Source: Coprothermobacteraceae bacterium
Lineage (GTDB): Bacteria; Coprothermobacterota; Coprothermobacteria; Coprothermobacterales; Coprothermobacteraceae
Length of the DNA stretch: 64,000 nt
Assembly: GCA_013178255.1 (NCBI GenBank)
Contig: JABLWY010000002.1
Span: 62,001 to 126,000, forward strand
Direction of reading: 5' to 3'
Shown: positions 24,554 through 32,674 of the stretch, one piece after another
Position numbering within the stretch: the stretch's first letter is position 1
Layout: each line of letters starts with the position of its first letter
Position numbers and translations under genes: made by a program
Notes under the pieces: model-generated
Seen by the model: the letters and a program-made list of their open reading frames with translations, nothing else
Database searches by the model: none
Told to the model about the DNA's origin: nothing

Positions 24554-25430
24554 TGAGCCCCGCTTCCAAAAGCACGTCTTTAACCACCTCAGGCTTGTCT
24601 GTTAGCAGCGGTGGGCGGCAAGGCAGATTGATGGGGAGCTCAAACCACTGTGCCGCGGCCTTTATGGCTCCCGCAAAAGAGGTGCCCCGAGAGTATACGC
24701 GGCTGAAGTTGGCTATCTGTTGAGCGTAGTTTCTGAAAGCTTCCATGTCGCTTTCCTCAAACGCCCTGATCAAAGCTAGATAGACAGAAGGTATTACGTT
24801 GGCACCGGCTACGATGCCACCGTCTCCTCCTAGCAGAAGGTTGTTTGGTAGATACTGATCAAAACCTACTAAGACTGAGAATTCAGGCACTTTGCGCTTT
24901 ATAGCTAGTACTTCGATTAAGTAGCTCAAGCTATCTCGCGTTATCTTAATTCCGGCGGCCAACTTCTCGGAAGCCAGCCTCTCAACAAGTTTCGGCGAAA
25001 GCGGATTGCCCGTTGCGCCAGGGATATCGTAGAGGATGAGAGGCGTCTTCACGGCTTTTGCGAGCGATTTGAAGTGCTTGTAGAGCGCCTCTTCGCTGAA
25101 TGTCCCGTAATAGGGCGGTGCTACCACTAGTCCGTCAAAGTTCAGCTCTTGTGCTATCTTCGCCAATCTAATGGATTGCTCTGTACTGTTAGTGGTCACA
25201 CCTGCGAGCACCAGTGCAGAAGAGTCTTCTAACTCCTCAGCAGCAAGACGCATCAATGCCACTTGTTCTTCAATGGTCAGCGAGAAGAACTCAGATGTAG
25301 AAGCATTGACGAATATGCCATTAACCCCTTGGGCCACCAGGAATTGCATGTGTGTGCGTATGCTTTGATAGTCTAGGGAATAATCTTCATGGAACGACGT
25401 CACTAGCGGCACTATGATACCCTTGAACAT
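24546..25430 (-). CDS. DapA-family class I aldolase/lyase, substrate unknown
   Basis: 294 residues with the N-acetylneuraminate lyase/DHDPS barrel. Schiff-base Lys162 is in AAGIKITRDS and Tyr134 in LILYDIPGATG. The pyruvate carboxylate loop reads ASTSE near residues 43-47 where DapA has GTTGE, so a role other than lysine synthesis (for example a sugar-acid aldolase) is as likely as dihydrodipicolinate synthase. The start has AAGGAGGTG. It is divergent from the molybdopterin oxidoreductase gene, 32 bases away. Confidence 0.8.
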   Translation of the reverse strand: MFKGIIVPLVTSFHEDYSLDYQSIRTHMQFLVAQGVNGIFVNASTSEFFSLTIEEQVALMRLAAEELEDSSALVLAGVTTNSTEQSIRLAKIAQELNFDGLVVAPPYYGTFSEEALYKHFKSLAKAVKTPLILYDIPGATGNPLSPKLVERLASEKLAAGIKITRDSLSYLIEVLAIKRKVPEFSVLVGFDQYLPNNLLLGGDGGIVAGANVIPSVYLALIRAFEESDMEAFRNYAQQIANFSRVYSRGTSFAGAIKAAAQWFELPINLPCRPPLLTDKPEVVKDVLLEAGLIK

Positions 25431-25450
25431 GAGAGCACCTCCTTGTTTGT

Positions 25451-25456
25451 TAATAT
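25451..25456 (+). promoter_or_regulatory. -10 box of the leaderless molybdopterin oxidoreductase gene
   Basis: TAATAT, six bases before the ATG at 25463. Confidence 0.45.
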
Positions 25457-25462
25457 TCTAAT

Positions 25463-27247
25463 ATGACATATCACACCTGCCCTCGCAACTGTTATGACAC
25501 ATGCGGCCTCCTGTTGCAAGATGGCAAACTGGTCGGGGATCCCAAGCACCCGTTTACTAGTGGTTTTGCCTGTGGAAAAGCGGCATTGAGCCTTATGCAG
25601 CAGAATCACCCGGACCGCATTACCCATCCTTTGGTCAGGACCAAGAAGGGCTTTGAACGGATCACACTCGATAAAGCACTAGACTTGGCCGCGTCGGTAG
25701 TTAAGGACAGAAGGGTGTATAGGATAGATTACTCCGGCCATATGGGTCTGCTGTCCCGCTTCTTTCATCAAAGGCTATTTCGGGCTTTAGGGACCCCTGA
25801 GGTAATCTGGGATATTTGTTCCACTTCCGGGGATAAGGCCTTGTTGGAAGCTACAGGTTCTATTTGGGGAATGGACATAGACGCCATTAGAGAGAGCGAC
25901 TTATTGCTGATTTGGGGTGCTAACGTGCATCACTCAAGCGTTCATACTTTCCGTTGGGCTAGGGAGGTTGGGAATGTATATGTGGTAGATCCTGTGGTTA
26001 CAGAGACTGCTGACGTCTTCTCACACATTAGGGTTAAACCAGCAGGAGATGTGGCTTTAGCTTGCCAGCTTGCTCGGGAGCTGAAGTATTTGGGATTGGA
26101 TATACCTCTTGAATTGCCCGACGATGATTACCTTGCCTCCGTCTCTGGTGTGCGTGGGGACCAAGTCAGGTCGCTAGCTGAGGAGCTAGTGAAAAGCGAG
26201 AAACCGTTTGCTTTTATCGGCTACGGGTTTCAACGACAGTGGAACGGGGGTATGGCCGTTCGGTTAATAGCGTCGCTGATCTTGGCACTTGGCAAGGGGC
26301 CAAGATACTACTTTGATAGGCCGTACAGTGGCGTAGACGTCGACTACATCAGACAGGGTCACCGTCGCCTCAACGAGCATACGCTTAGTTGGACCCGCCT
26401 AAGCGTTGAACTTGCAGGTGAAAACAACGGAGCTATGTTCGTGCTAAACTCAAATCCACTTAACACGCTGCCAGGTCGCTCCAAGCTCAAGGAAGTGTTC
26501 CTTAGGGAGAGCAACTTTGTTGTGGTTCATGAACTCTTCATGACTGAGACGGCTCAGGCTGCAGACTTGATAATACCAGCGAAGCACTTCCTTGAGTTCG
26601 AGGATGTGGTGCCTTCTTACGGACACCGGTTCCTTGGATTCAACGAGAAGGCTTTTGAGGCGCCACCTGAGGCATTGAGCAACATGGAGCTGGCTCGAGA
26701 GATTTCGCGGAGACTGGGTTTGTCCGATCCAGATTTCTACGAAAGTGACCGAGCTCTTGTCAACGGAGCTTTGAGGTTATTAGGAATCGATTATGACACC
26801 TTGAAGGAACGGAGAATTGTGGAACTTCCAACGCCGGCAGGGCCCCAGTACTTAAAGTGGCCATCGTGGGATGAGGTGCAACAAGTGCTCTCTCGTCCCC
26901 CTGAGATTGGGGCATTCATGCTGTTGACGCCCGTCGCACAACTGCGCATACACAGCCAATATGCCAACTTGCGGAGTTCATCATTCGAAGCTGAGATGAA
27001 CCCCGAAGATTGTGCAGAACTGGGTGTGGCCGATGGCGAGACAGTAGTGTTGAAGAAGGACAGTACGGTGTTGACGGCGAGGTGCCGACATAGTAGCCGT
27101 GTTCCACGAGGTGTCGTGAGGCTTGAACATGGCTCTTGGGGTTCGCTGGACAGTCCGGGTCTTAACGATTTGACAAGCAGCGAGCTCCAACTTTACGGCG
27201 GCTCGCAGCTTATGTGGACGTTCGTGGATGTTGAAAGGAGGTCGTAG
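25463..27247 (+). CDS. Molybdopterin/tungstopterin oxidoreductase of the DMSO reductase family
   Basis: 594 residues. The N-terminus is a [4Fe-4S] motif (CPRNCYDTC, fourth ligand in FACGK). The pterin-binding domains follow (GANVHHSSVH, YGFQRQWNGG, LNSNPLNTLPGR) and a C-terminal dinucleotide-binding domain begins near IHSQYANLRS and ends with RLEHGSW. It is shorter than most formate dehydrogenases and has no partner electron-transfer subunit next to it. The substrate is unclear. Selenocysteine is not indicated, since there is no in-frame TGA. The next gene starts three bases later. Confidence 0.85.
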   Translation: MTYHTCPRNCYDTCGLLLQDGKLVGDPKHPFTSGFACGKAALSLMQQNHPDRITHPLVRTKKGFERITLDKALDLAASVVKDRRVYRIDYSGHMGLLSRFFHQRLFRALGTPEVIWDICSTSGDKALLEATGSIWGMDIDAIRESDLLLIWGANVHHSSVHTFRWAREVGNVYVVDPVVTETADVFSHIRVKPAGDVALACQLARELKYLGLDIPLELPDDDYLASVSGVRGDQVRSLAEELVKSEKPFAFIGYGFQRQWNGGMAVRLIASLILALGKGPRYYFDRPYSGVDVDYIRQGHRRLNEHTLSWTRLSVELAGENNGAMFVLNSNPLNTLPGRSKLKEVFLRESNFVVVHELFMTETAQAADLIIPAKHFLEFEDVVPSYGHRFLGFNEKAFEAPPEALSNMELAREISRRLGLSDPDFYESDRALVNGALRLLGIDYDTLKERRIVELPTPAGPQYLKWPSWDEVQQVLSRPPEIGAFMLLTPVAQLRIHSQYANLRSSSFEAEMNPEDCAELGVADGETVVLKKDSTVLTARCRHSSRVPRGVVRLEHGSWGSLDSPGLNDLTSSELQLYGGSQLMWTFVDVERRS

Positions 27248-27250
27248 GCA

Positions 27251-29071
27251 GTGTATATTGAGAAACTGAAGCAGCAGTTGCAGCAAAGAGGGGACACTGA
27301 TTACTACGTGCCAAGCGCATGGATTCCTGATGGCTACAAGGGGCGAATCAGTTACGATGGCAAGCATTACAAGGTAGATCCATACGAGTTTTTCGGCTAT
27401 ATCGTTGAAGGCGAGTACACTTTCCCCCAAAGCGTAGAACCGGGTAGTTACTACATAGCTTTTCCTAGGAGTACAGCTGCATATAACCATAAAGGATTCG
27501 GTATATTCGAACCTGATGATGCCCTCGGCTATCGAGAAACAGGAACATTTCTCAAAATGTTGGCCGTGGCCCTGCATGCGCGTAGGATGGGCTTTGACAC
27601 CATTTACCTATTGCCCATAAGCCAGCATAGCGACAGATTCAGGAAAGGGAGTGTGGGTTCACCTTATGCTGTGAGCGATCCGTTGCGAGTGGCCCATTAC
27701 TTAGCCGATCCACTAGTTGACCTGTCTTCCGAAGAACAGTTCGGGGCATTTGTGGAGTTTTGCCACAGCATCAGTATGAAAGTGGTCTTGGACTTCGTAC
27801 CACGCACTATAGCTCGAGACAGTGTCCTCATTCTTGATCACCCTGATTGGTTCTATTGGATTGACATAAATGCGGTTGCAAAATACGCGCCACCTAGAGC
27901 TCCAGAGCTCGGTTTTAGGCAACTGAGCGACGAGGATATGGCGTACTTATACCAGAAGGACAATGTCAGAGAGTTTATAGACTTATTCCGCTTTGCTCCA
28001 TTAGTCACAGAGCCTGAGAAGTGGGCCAACTTTGTCCAGCAAAACCGCGGTAAGGACTTCTTGCCTGAACTTGTGAAGACGTTCAGAGTCATAACACCCC
28101 CAGGATTTAGCGATTGGCTCAATGATCCCCAACCGACTTGGGATGATGTAACGTTTTATCGCTTTTACGAGGACCACCCCGACGTAGCGAAACCTTTTGT
28201 GAGTCCTGAGCATCCTCCGTATGTCCTGTTTGACGTGATCAAGTCCAGTCGGTTTCCTGGTTCTGTTCCGAACTATGGCCTATGGGAATATGTGGCAAAC
28301 ATGATGGCTCACTACGCGGAGAAGTACGGGGTAGATGGTGCTCGGGTAGACATGGGGCACGCGTTGCCACCCGGACTGGAGAAGATGATGATCGAAAGAG
28401 TCAAATCCGTTAACCCGGATTTTGTGTTGATCGCCGAAGAGCTAAACCCATCTGGAGATGTGAAGGCAAGAGAGTCTGGGTACGACGCGATAATAGGCAA
28501 CAGTTGGTGGATGTTGCCCCGTGAGGAGAAAATCGCGGAACTGTTTAGGGATAGCACCACACGCGCACTGCCCACTTGGAGTGCAGTGGAAACGCCAGAC
28601 ACTCCTAGGATATTCGGGAGGTTGCCCAAGGAAGAGGCGTTAAAGAGGTTGATTCTGTCGGCATTCTTGCCTAATAGCTATTTTGTGCTAAACGCGGGTG
28701 TCGAGCTGGGCGAGAAGCAGCCCATGAATCTGGGCTTAGACGCAAGACCTGAGGATCGATGGCAGCTGGATCCTAGTGATGAGTTCTACGGCAAGCTGGC
28801 TTTCTTTGACCATTACCAGCTACATTGGGATTCAGGCCACTATCTCGATAGTCTTATAAGGCGGATCAACGACATTAGAAGAGCGCATTACGAACCTCAT
28901 GCACAAGTGTTGAGCACGGAGCCCCTTGTAGTAAAACACAGAGGAGCTTCTCTTGTGTGGAACAACACGGACAGGCTTATTTCGTTCAGTGGCGATGTGC
29001 TTATATCTTTTGGCACCGTAAGTCAAGGGCACTTGTGGACGGGTTCGGTAGCTGTCGTGCGTGATGAGTAA
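27251..29071 (+). CDS. mmtA: Maltosyltransferase (GH13, Thermotoga MmtA-like)
   Basis: 606 residues. It closely follows the maltodextrin glycosyltransferase (maltosyltransferase) of Thermotoga maritima as I remember it: STAAYNHKG, RETGTFLKM, LDFVPRT, HPDWFYW, ITPPGFSDWLNDPQPTWDD and VETPDTPRI. GH13 catalytic residues are Asp367 (GARVDMGH), Glu396 (AEEL) and Asp450 (TPD). The enzyme transfers maltosyl units between maltodextrins. The GTG start follows AGGAGG within the end of the preceding gene. No signal peptide is visible, so it is cytoplasmic. An MFS carrier gene overlaps its end by eight bases, which hints at sugar uptake (inference). Confidence 0.88.
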   Translation: MYIEKLKQQLQQRGDTDYYVPSAWIPDGYKGRISYDGKHYKVDPYEFFGYIVEGEYTFPQSVEPGSYYIAFPRSTAAYNHKGFGIFEPDDALGYRETGTFLKMLAVALHARRMGFDTIYLLPISQHSDRFRKGSVGSPYAVSDPLRVAHYLADPLVDLSSEEQFGAFVEFCHSISMKVVLDFVPRTIARDSVLILDHPDWFYWIDINAVAKYAPPRAPELGFRQLSDEDMAYLYQKDNVREFIDLFRFAPLVTEPEKWANFVQQNRGKDFLPELVKTFRVITPPGFSDWLNDPQPTWDDVTFYRFYEDHPDVAKPFVSPEHPPYVLFDVIKSSRFPGSVPNYGLWEYVANMMAHYAEKYGVDGARVDMGHALPPGLEKMMIERVKSVNPDFVLIAEELNPSGDVKARESGYDAIIGNSWWMLPREEKIAELFRDSTTRALPTWSAVETPDTPRIFGRLPKEEALKRLILSAFLPNSYFVLNAGVELGEKQPMNLGLDARPEDRWQLDPSDEFYGKLAFFDHYQLHWDSGHYLDSLIRRINDIRRAHYEPHAQVLSTEPLVVKHRGASLVWNNTDRLISFSGDVLISFGTVSQGHLWTGSVAVVRDE

Positions 29072-29597
29072 AGGGATTAAAGCCCTAGGGCTGGCTTTCC
29101 TCTTTTGGGGATTTGGCATAGGCCTGTATACCACACAGTGGCCTGTTTTTCTGCTCGAGCGCCTTGGTTCAGCCCAAAATGTGGGTCTGGCCAACGCTCT
29201 TATCACTGCTTCAGCGTTCCTGAGCTACTTTGTAGGAGCTGCTCTGGGAAACAGGTTTTCCAAGAAGCATCTATTTATGGTCAGTTGGGCATTTAGCGCG
29301 TTAGGTCCACTGCTTTGGATCCTAAGTACCCAGCGCGCTCTTATTTACCTCGGTTGCGCGATCTTTGGCTTCGTGTCAAGTTTCTCGAGCCCATTGATTA
29401 ACGCCTATTTCCTGGAAGAACTGGAGGCAGACTTTGTAAAGGGGGCTATGTACACCGCCAGCATGTTCAACGTAGGCATGGTGCTGGGCCCGTTTGTTGG
29501 GGGTATCATAAAGGACGTCGGCGGATACTACTGGTTGATGCTCTCAGTGTCATTAACCTTTGTTCTCTCAGCATTGCCCTTGTCTTGGCTCAAGTAA
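29064..29597 (+). CDS. MFS transporter, N-terminal half, ended by in-frame TAA
   Basis: 177 residues with about six membrane helices, starting at ATG 29064 inside the end of mmtA. It matches an MFS N-terminal half: the loop GNRFSKKH sits between helices 2 and 3. The frame ends at TAA 29595-29597 exactly in the expected central loop, and the same frame continues open through 30161 as the other half. A single base change (for example CAA or GAA to TAA) explains the split. It may be a pseudogene, a sequencing error, a readthrough site, or two half-transporters that pair. Confidence 0.7.
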   Translation: MSKGIKALGLAFLFWGFGIGLYTTQWPVFLLERLGSAQNVGLANALITASAFLSYFVGAALGNRFSKKHLFMVSWAFSALGPLLWILSTQRALIYLGCAIFGFVSSFSSPLINAYFLEELEADFVKGAMYTASMFNVGMVLGPFVGGIIKDVGGYYWLMLSVSLTFVLSALPLSWLK

Positions 29598-29624
29598 GAC
29601 AACCCGAAACCGAAGAGACTATCT

Positions 29625-30161
29625 TTGCCTAAGTCCGCACTGTACTATAGGTCCTTGCTTTGGGCCTTCTTCATGGCGTTTGCTTCGCTCATGACAGCGC
29701 CTTTTGGCCCACTGTATGCTCAAGAGAAGTTCTCTGTCACGGGGACGCTCTTAGGCACCTTGGGTACGGTGTCAGCAGCGGGAGCGGTGTTGTTTTCTTA
29801 TATAGCGCTTAGGATCAAGACTAGGTCTAGGGTCTTGGGTATAGCTGTCTGGAGCTTCACCCTTGGGACGCTCCTCCTAGAGGGAGGCATGTGGGGTGTT
29901 TTCCCTGCCTTCTTCTTAAGGGGCGTGATAATGAACACGTATTCGCTGCTTACGAGCACCGTTTCCCATAGAGTACCTCCTGAGTCTTCTTACCTCGGTT
30001 TTGCTCTGATTACAGCCACGCTAGCTGCTGGTAACACTATGGGGTCGGCAGTTGGTGGTTACGTCTATGGCCTGAACCCAAAGCTCTTGTTCTATGTATC
30101 AGTAGCTCTTGCCTTATCTGGATTCTACGCATATCACAGACTTGCAAGGGCACACAACTGA
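29625..30161 (+). CDS. MFS transporter, C-terminal half
   Basis: 178 residues from TTG 29625, in the same frame as the preceding half and nine codons past its stop. It has about six membrane helices (for example LLWAFFMAFASLM, LLGTLGTVSAAGAVLF, YLGFALITATLAAGN). No strong Shine-Dalgarno precedes the TTG; AACCGAAGAGA is the best available. This favours the broken-gene explanation over two designed halves. Substrate unknown, possibly a sugar given mmtA upstream. Confidence 0.6.
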   Translation: MPKSALYYRSLLWAFFMAFASLMTAPFGPLYAQEKFSVTGTLLGTLGTVSAAGAVLFSYIALRIKTRSRVLGIAVWSFTLGTLLLEGGMWGVFPAFFLRGVIMNTYSLLTSTVSHRVPPESSYLGFALITATLAAGNTMGSAVGGYVYGLNPKLLFYVSVALALSGFYAYHRLARAHN

Positions 30162-30202
30162 TCAGCCGTCTTATCATATACAAGTAGAGGGAGGTGTTCT
30201 TC

Positions 30203-30712
30203 ATGGCTGGTAAAGTTGCTATCCTTCTGGATGATGGGTTTGAAGACATGGAATTCTTCTACCCGTACTACAGGTTACAGGAAGCCAACTATCAGGTGAC
30301 AGTTTTGGGTGTTAGCGCGAAAGTTGCTCGTAGCAAGAATGGACTTCCTTTCGAGATAACGGAGACCATTGCTGCTCACACGCCTGACGAGTTTGTGGGG
30401 CTCTACATACCGGGCGGACACGCACCCGACCGTTTACGACGCTACGAAGAGGTAAAGCGGTTCGTCAAGGAGTTCAACGACGCAGGCAAACCTATCGCCG
30501 CCATATGTCACGGTCCTCAAGTGTTGATTTCAGCAAAGGTGGTCGCTGGTCGCACTATGACTTCGGTGGATGCGATCCGCGACGATGTGGAAAACGCAGG
30601 GGCAGTATGGGTCAACGAACCGGTCGTAGTGGATAGGAACTTGGTCACCAGTCGTGTGCCCAAAGACCTTCCGCTTCAGATGCCTGCTTTCCTAGCGCTG
30701 CTTCCTAAATAA
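30203..30712 (+). CDS. pfpI: DJ-1/PfpI family protein
   Basis: 169 residues. The nucleophile elbow is the Cys in AAICHGPQVL, with the acidic residue in DDGFEDMEF and GLYIPGGHAPD, all in PfpI order. Family members include intracellular peptidases and glyoxalase III-type deglycases; which applies cannot be read here. The start at ATG 30203 follows GGGAGGTG. It overlaps the convergent small membrane protein by 21 bases. Confidence 0.88.
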   Translation: MAGKVAILLDDGFEDMEFFYPYYRLQEANYQVTVLGVSAKVARSKNGLPFEITETIAAHTPDEFVGLYIPGGHAPDRLRRYEEVKRFVKEFNDAGKPIAAICHGPQVLISAKVVAGRTMTSVDAIRDDVENAGAVWVNEPVVVDRNLVTSRVPKDLPLQMPAFLALLPK

Positions 30713-30931
30713 GCCCAGCAAGAGAGCACCTAAATCATCACTGAACAGTGCTAGCAGCACCACAAATAGAATAAGGCTCACGAAGGCGCTGGTGTACTTG
30801 CCTTCCCACTCTATGGGCAAGAAAATCGCCAGCGCTGTTGTGAGCAGAAAGGAAGGCAGCACGAGTAGTAGCCCCACTGCTTTAAGTATGACTAGGGCTT
30901 CTTTTTTTAGGGAGCTGCTTTCTGGGCTCAT
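30692..30931 (-). CDS. Small two-helix membrane protein, unknown
   Basis: 79 residues with two hydrophobic helices (about 15-37 and 47-65) and a basic C-terminus (LFRKQR). It starts within the stop of the Na/Pi carrier gene as ATGA, so it is translationally coupled to it and may associate with it. No family recognised. Confidence 0.6.
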   Translation of the reverse strand: MSPESSSLKKEALVILKAVGLLLVLPSFLLTTALAIFLPIEWEGKYTSAFVSLILFVVLLALFSDDLGALLLGLFRKQR

Positions 30932-32568
30932 GGCACTCTCAGACGGTTAGTATGGGAGAAGTTCTGGATCACATTCAGAGCGTGGTCAGCTACTCGCTCA
31001 ATATTCGTGAGTATGTCCACGTATACTATGGCACCATCGACTGACGCTTTCCCCTGCAAAACTCGCTCCGTTCTTTCCTGTCTGATCTGGCGTATGAAGT
31101 CATCAATTTGTTGTTCCGTGGCGACGGTGAGTTCTAGTATGCTTTCCATGAAGCCGTCCTTTACTACTGCTATAGCCCTCTCTACATTGGACTTAACTAA
31201 ACCAAATCCGGTGCGCAGCGATTCGACCCCGCGTGGAGTAAATTCCACGTCATGCTCGTTGATGTACTCAGCGAATTCCAACAAGTTGGTAGCATGATCA
31301 CCCCAGCGCTCTACGTCATCAAGGCTCTGTATAAGCGCGGTCAGGAGTTCTGCCTCTTCATCTGTCAGATGGCCCTCAGATAGCATACTTGCGAAGTGGA
31401 GGGCATCTCTGTGGAGTTCATCCACCAGGTTCTCCATGTTCCAGATCTCTTGTGCATTAAGCTTCCTCTCCTTGAGGATCATCTCATAGACCTGCTCAAG
31501 CATGTCCCGTCCGACTTCGGCCATGTAACGGAGCGTGCTACGCAGGGCGTCCAAGGCAAGGGTTGGGGTCGAAAGCAATCTGCTGTCCAAGTAGTTTGGC
31601 TTCGCGTAAACTTTTTCTTCTCCTCGCACTAGCCACCTGACTAGTTTTGCAAAATTCTGGGTTTGCCAAACCCAGAATAGCGACCATATGACGTTGAATA
31701 GCGTGTGGGAGTTTGCCACCAACCTGGGCATAGAGGTATCCCCAGTTAAGCTAGAGACACTCAAGACCCATTTTTCGTAAAGCCCCGTAGTAACAAATGG
31801 GTAGATGAGCAACACGCCCACTGTGTTGAAGAGGAAGTGAGCTACTGCTGTTCGCCTTGCGTTTAGTCTGGCGCCTATAGACGCTAACAAAGCTGTCACG
31901 GTAGTGCCTATGTTCGCGCCCAATATGAGTGGTATAGCGGCTGCTAAGGTCAGCAAACCCTGCCGCGCCATAGCCACTACCATCGAGGTAGTCGCCGAAG
32001 AGGATTGGATTATCCCGGTGAACGCAGCGCTAACGAGGATACCTAACCAAGGCTCACGCCCGAAGTTCAGTACCCAGTCCTTAAATGCTGTCGACTGCTT
32101 GAGTGGAGCCAACCCCAACTCCATGAGGCGGAGACCACTTAGGAGCAAACCAAAAGAGAGTATGGACAGTCCCAAGTAACGCGTTCTTTTCTTCTTACCA
32201 AGCAGGTACACCACTAAGCCAACAGGGACAATAAAGAAGCCCCACTCGGTTATCTTGAAGGCCACAATTTGTGCTGTTATTGTGGTACCGATGTTAGCGC
32301 CAAAAATCAGGCCTAAAGACGCTTCAAAAGTAAGGAGCCCAGCGTTAACTAATGCCACAGCTACCACTGTGGTGACTGAAGAGGACTGCCACAACGCGGT
32401 CACTATAAGCCCTGTTAGTAGGCCCTTCAACGGCGAATCACTTATGGTTGCAATAATCGAGCGTAACCTAACCCCAGCTAGTTCCTTGAGATAGTCGCTG
32501 AAGTTCAGCAGCCCATATAAGAAAATACCTAAGCCACCTATAAGAAACATGTAGGACTCGAGGTTCAC
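30928..32568 (-). CDS. Na/Pi cotransporter family protein with PhoU-like C-terminus
   Basis: 546 residues. The membrane half contains the two NptA/Na-Pi-cotransporter repeats, each with a QSSS motif (LWQSSSVTT and IIQSSSATT) and GANIGTT. The C-terminal 200 residues are a PhoU-like helical bundle (ALDALRSTLRYM onward, with DVERWGDHA and NIERVADHA). It imports or exports phosphate with Na+. The GTG start follows AAGGAGGG. It is separate from the pst operon at 47-53 kb. Confidence 0.9.
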   Translation of the reverse strand: MNLESYMFLIGGLGIFLYGLLNFSDYLKELAGVRLRSIIATISDSPLKGLLTGLIVTALWQSSSVTTVVAVALVNAGLLTFEASLGLIFGANIGTTITAQIVAFKITEWGFFIVPVGLVVYLLGKKKRTRYLGLSILSFGLLLSGLRLMELGLAPLKQSTAFKDWVLNFGREPWLGILVSAAFTGIIQSSSATTSMVVAMARQGLLTLAAAIPLILGANIGTTVTALLASIGARLNARRTAVAHFLFNTVGVLLIYPFVTTGLYEKWVLSVSSLTGDTSMPRLVANSHTLFNVIWSLFWVWQTQNFAKLVRWLVRGEEKVYAKPNYLDSRLLSTPTLALDALRSTLRYMAEVGRDMLEQVYEMILKERKLNAQEIWNMENLVDELHRDALHFASMLSEGHLTDEEAELLTALIQSLDDVERWGDHATNLLEFAEYINEHDVEFTPRGVESLRTGFGLVKSNVERAIAVVKDGFMESILELTVATEQQIDDFIRQIRQERTERVLQGKASVDGAIVYVDILTNIERVADHALNVIQNFSHTNRLRVP

Positions 32569-32674
32569 GACTTGCCCTCCTTCGAGACGTTCATCTCGTA
32601 CTCATTTTATCACTAGTCAAATGGAAGCTTTGATTCAGACCATAGGAGTACAATGTTAAGCGGAGGTGAAGCGA

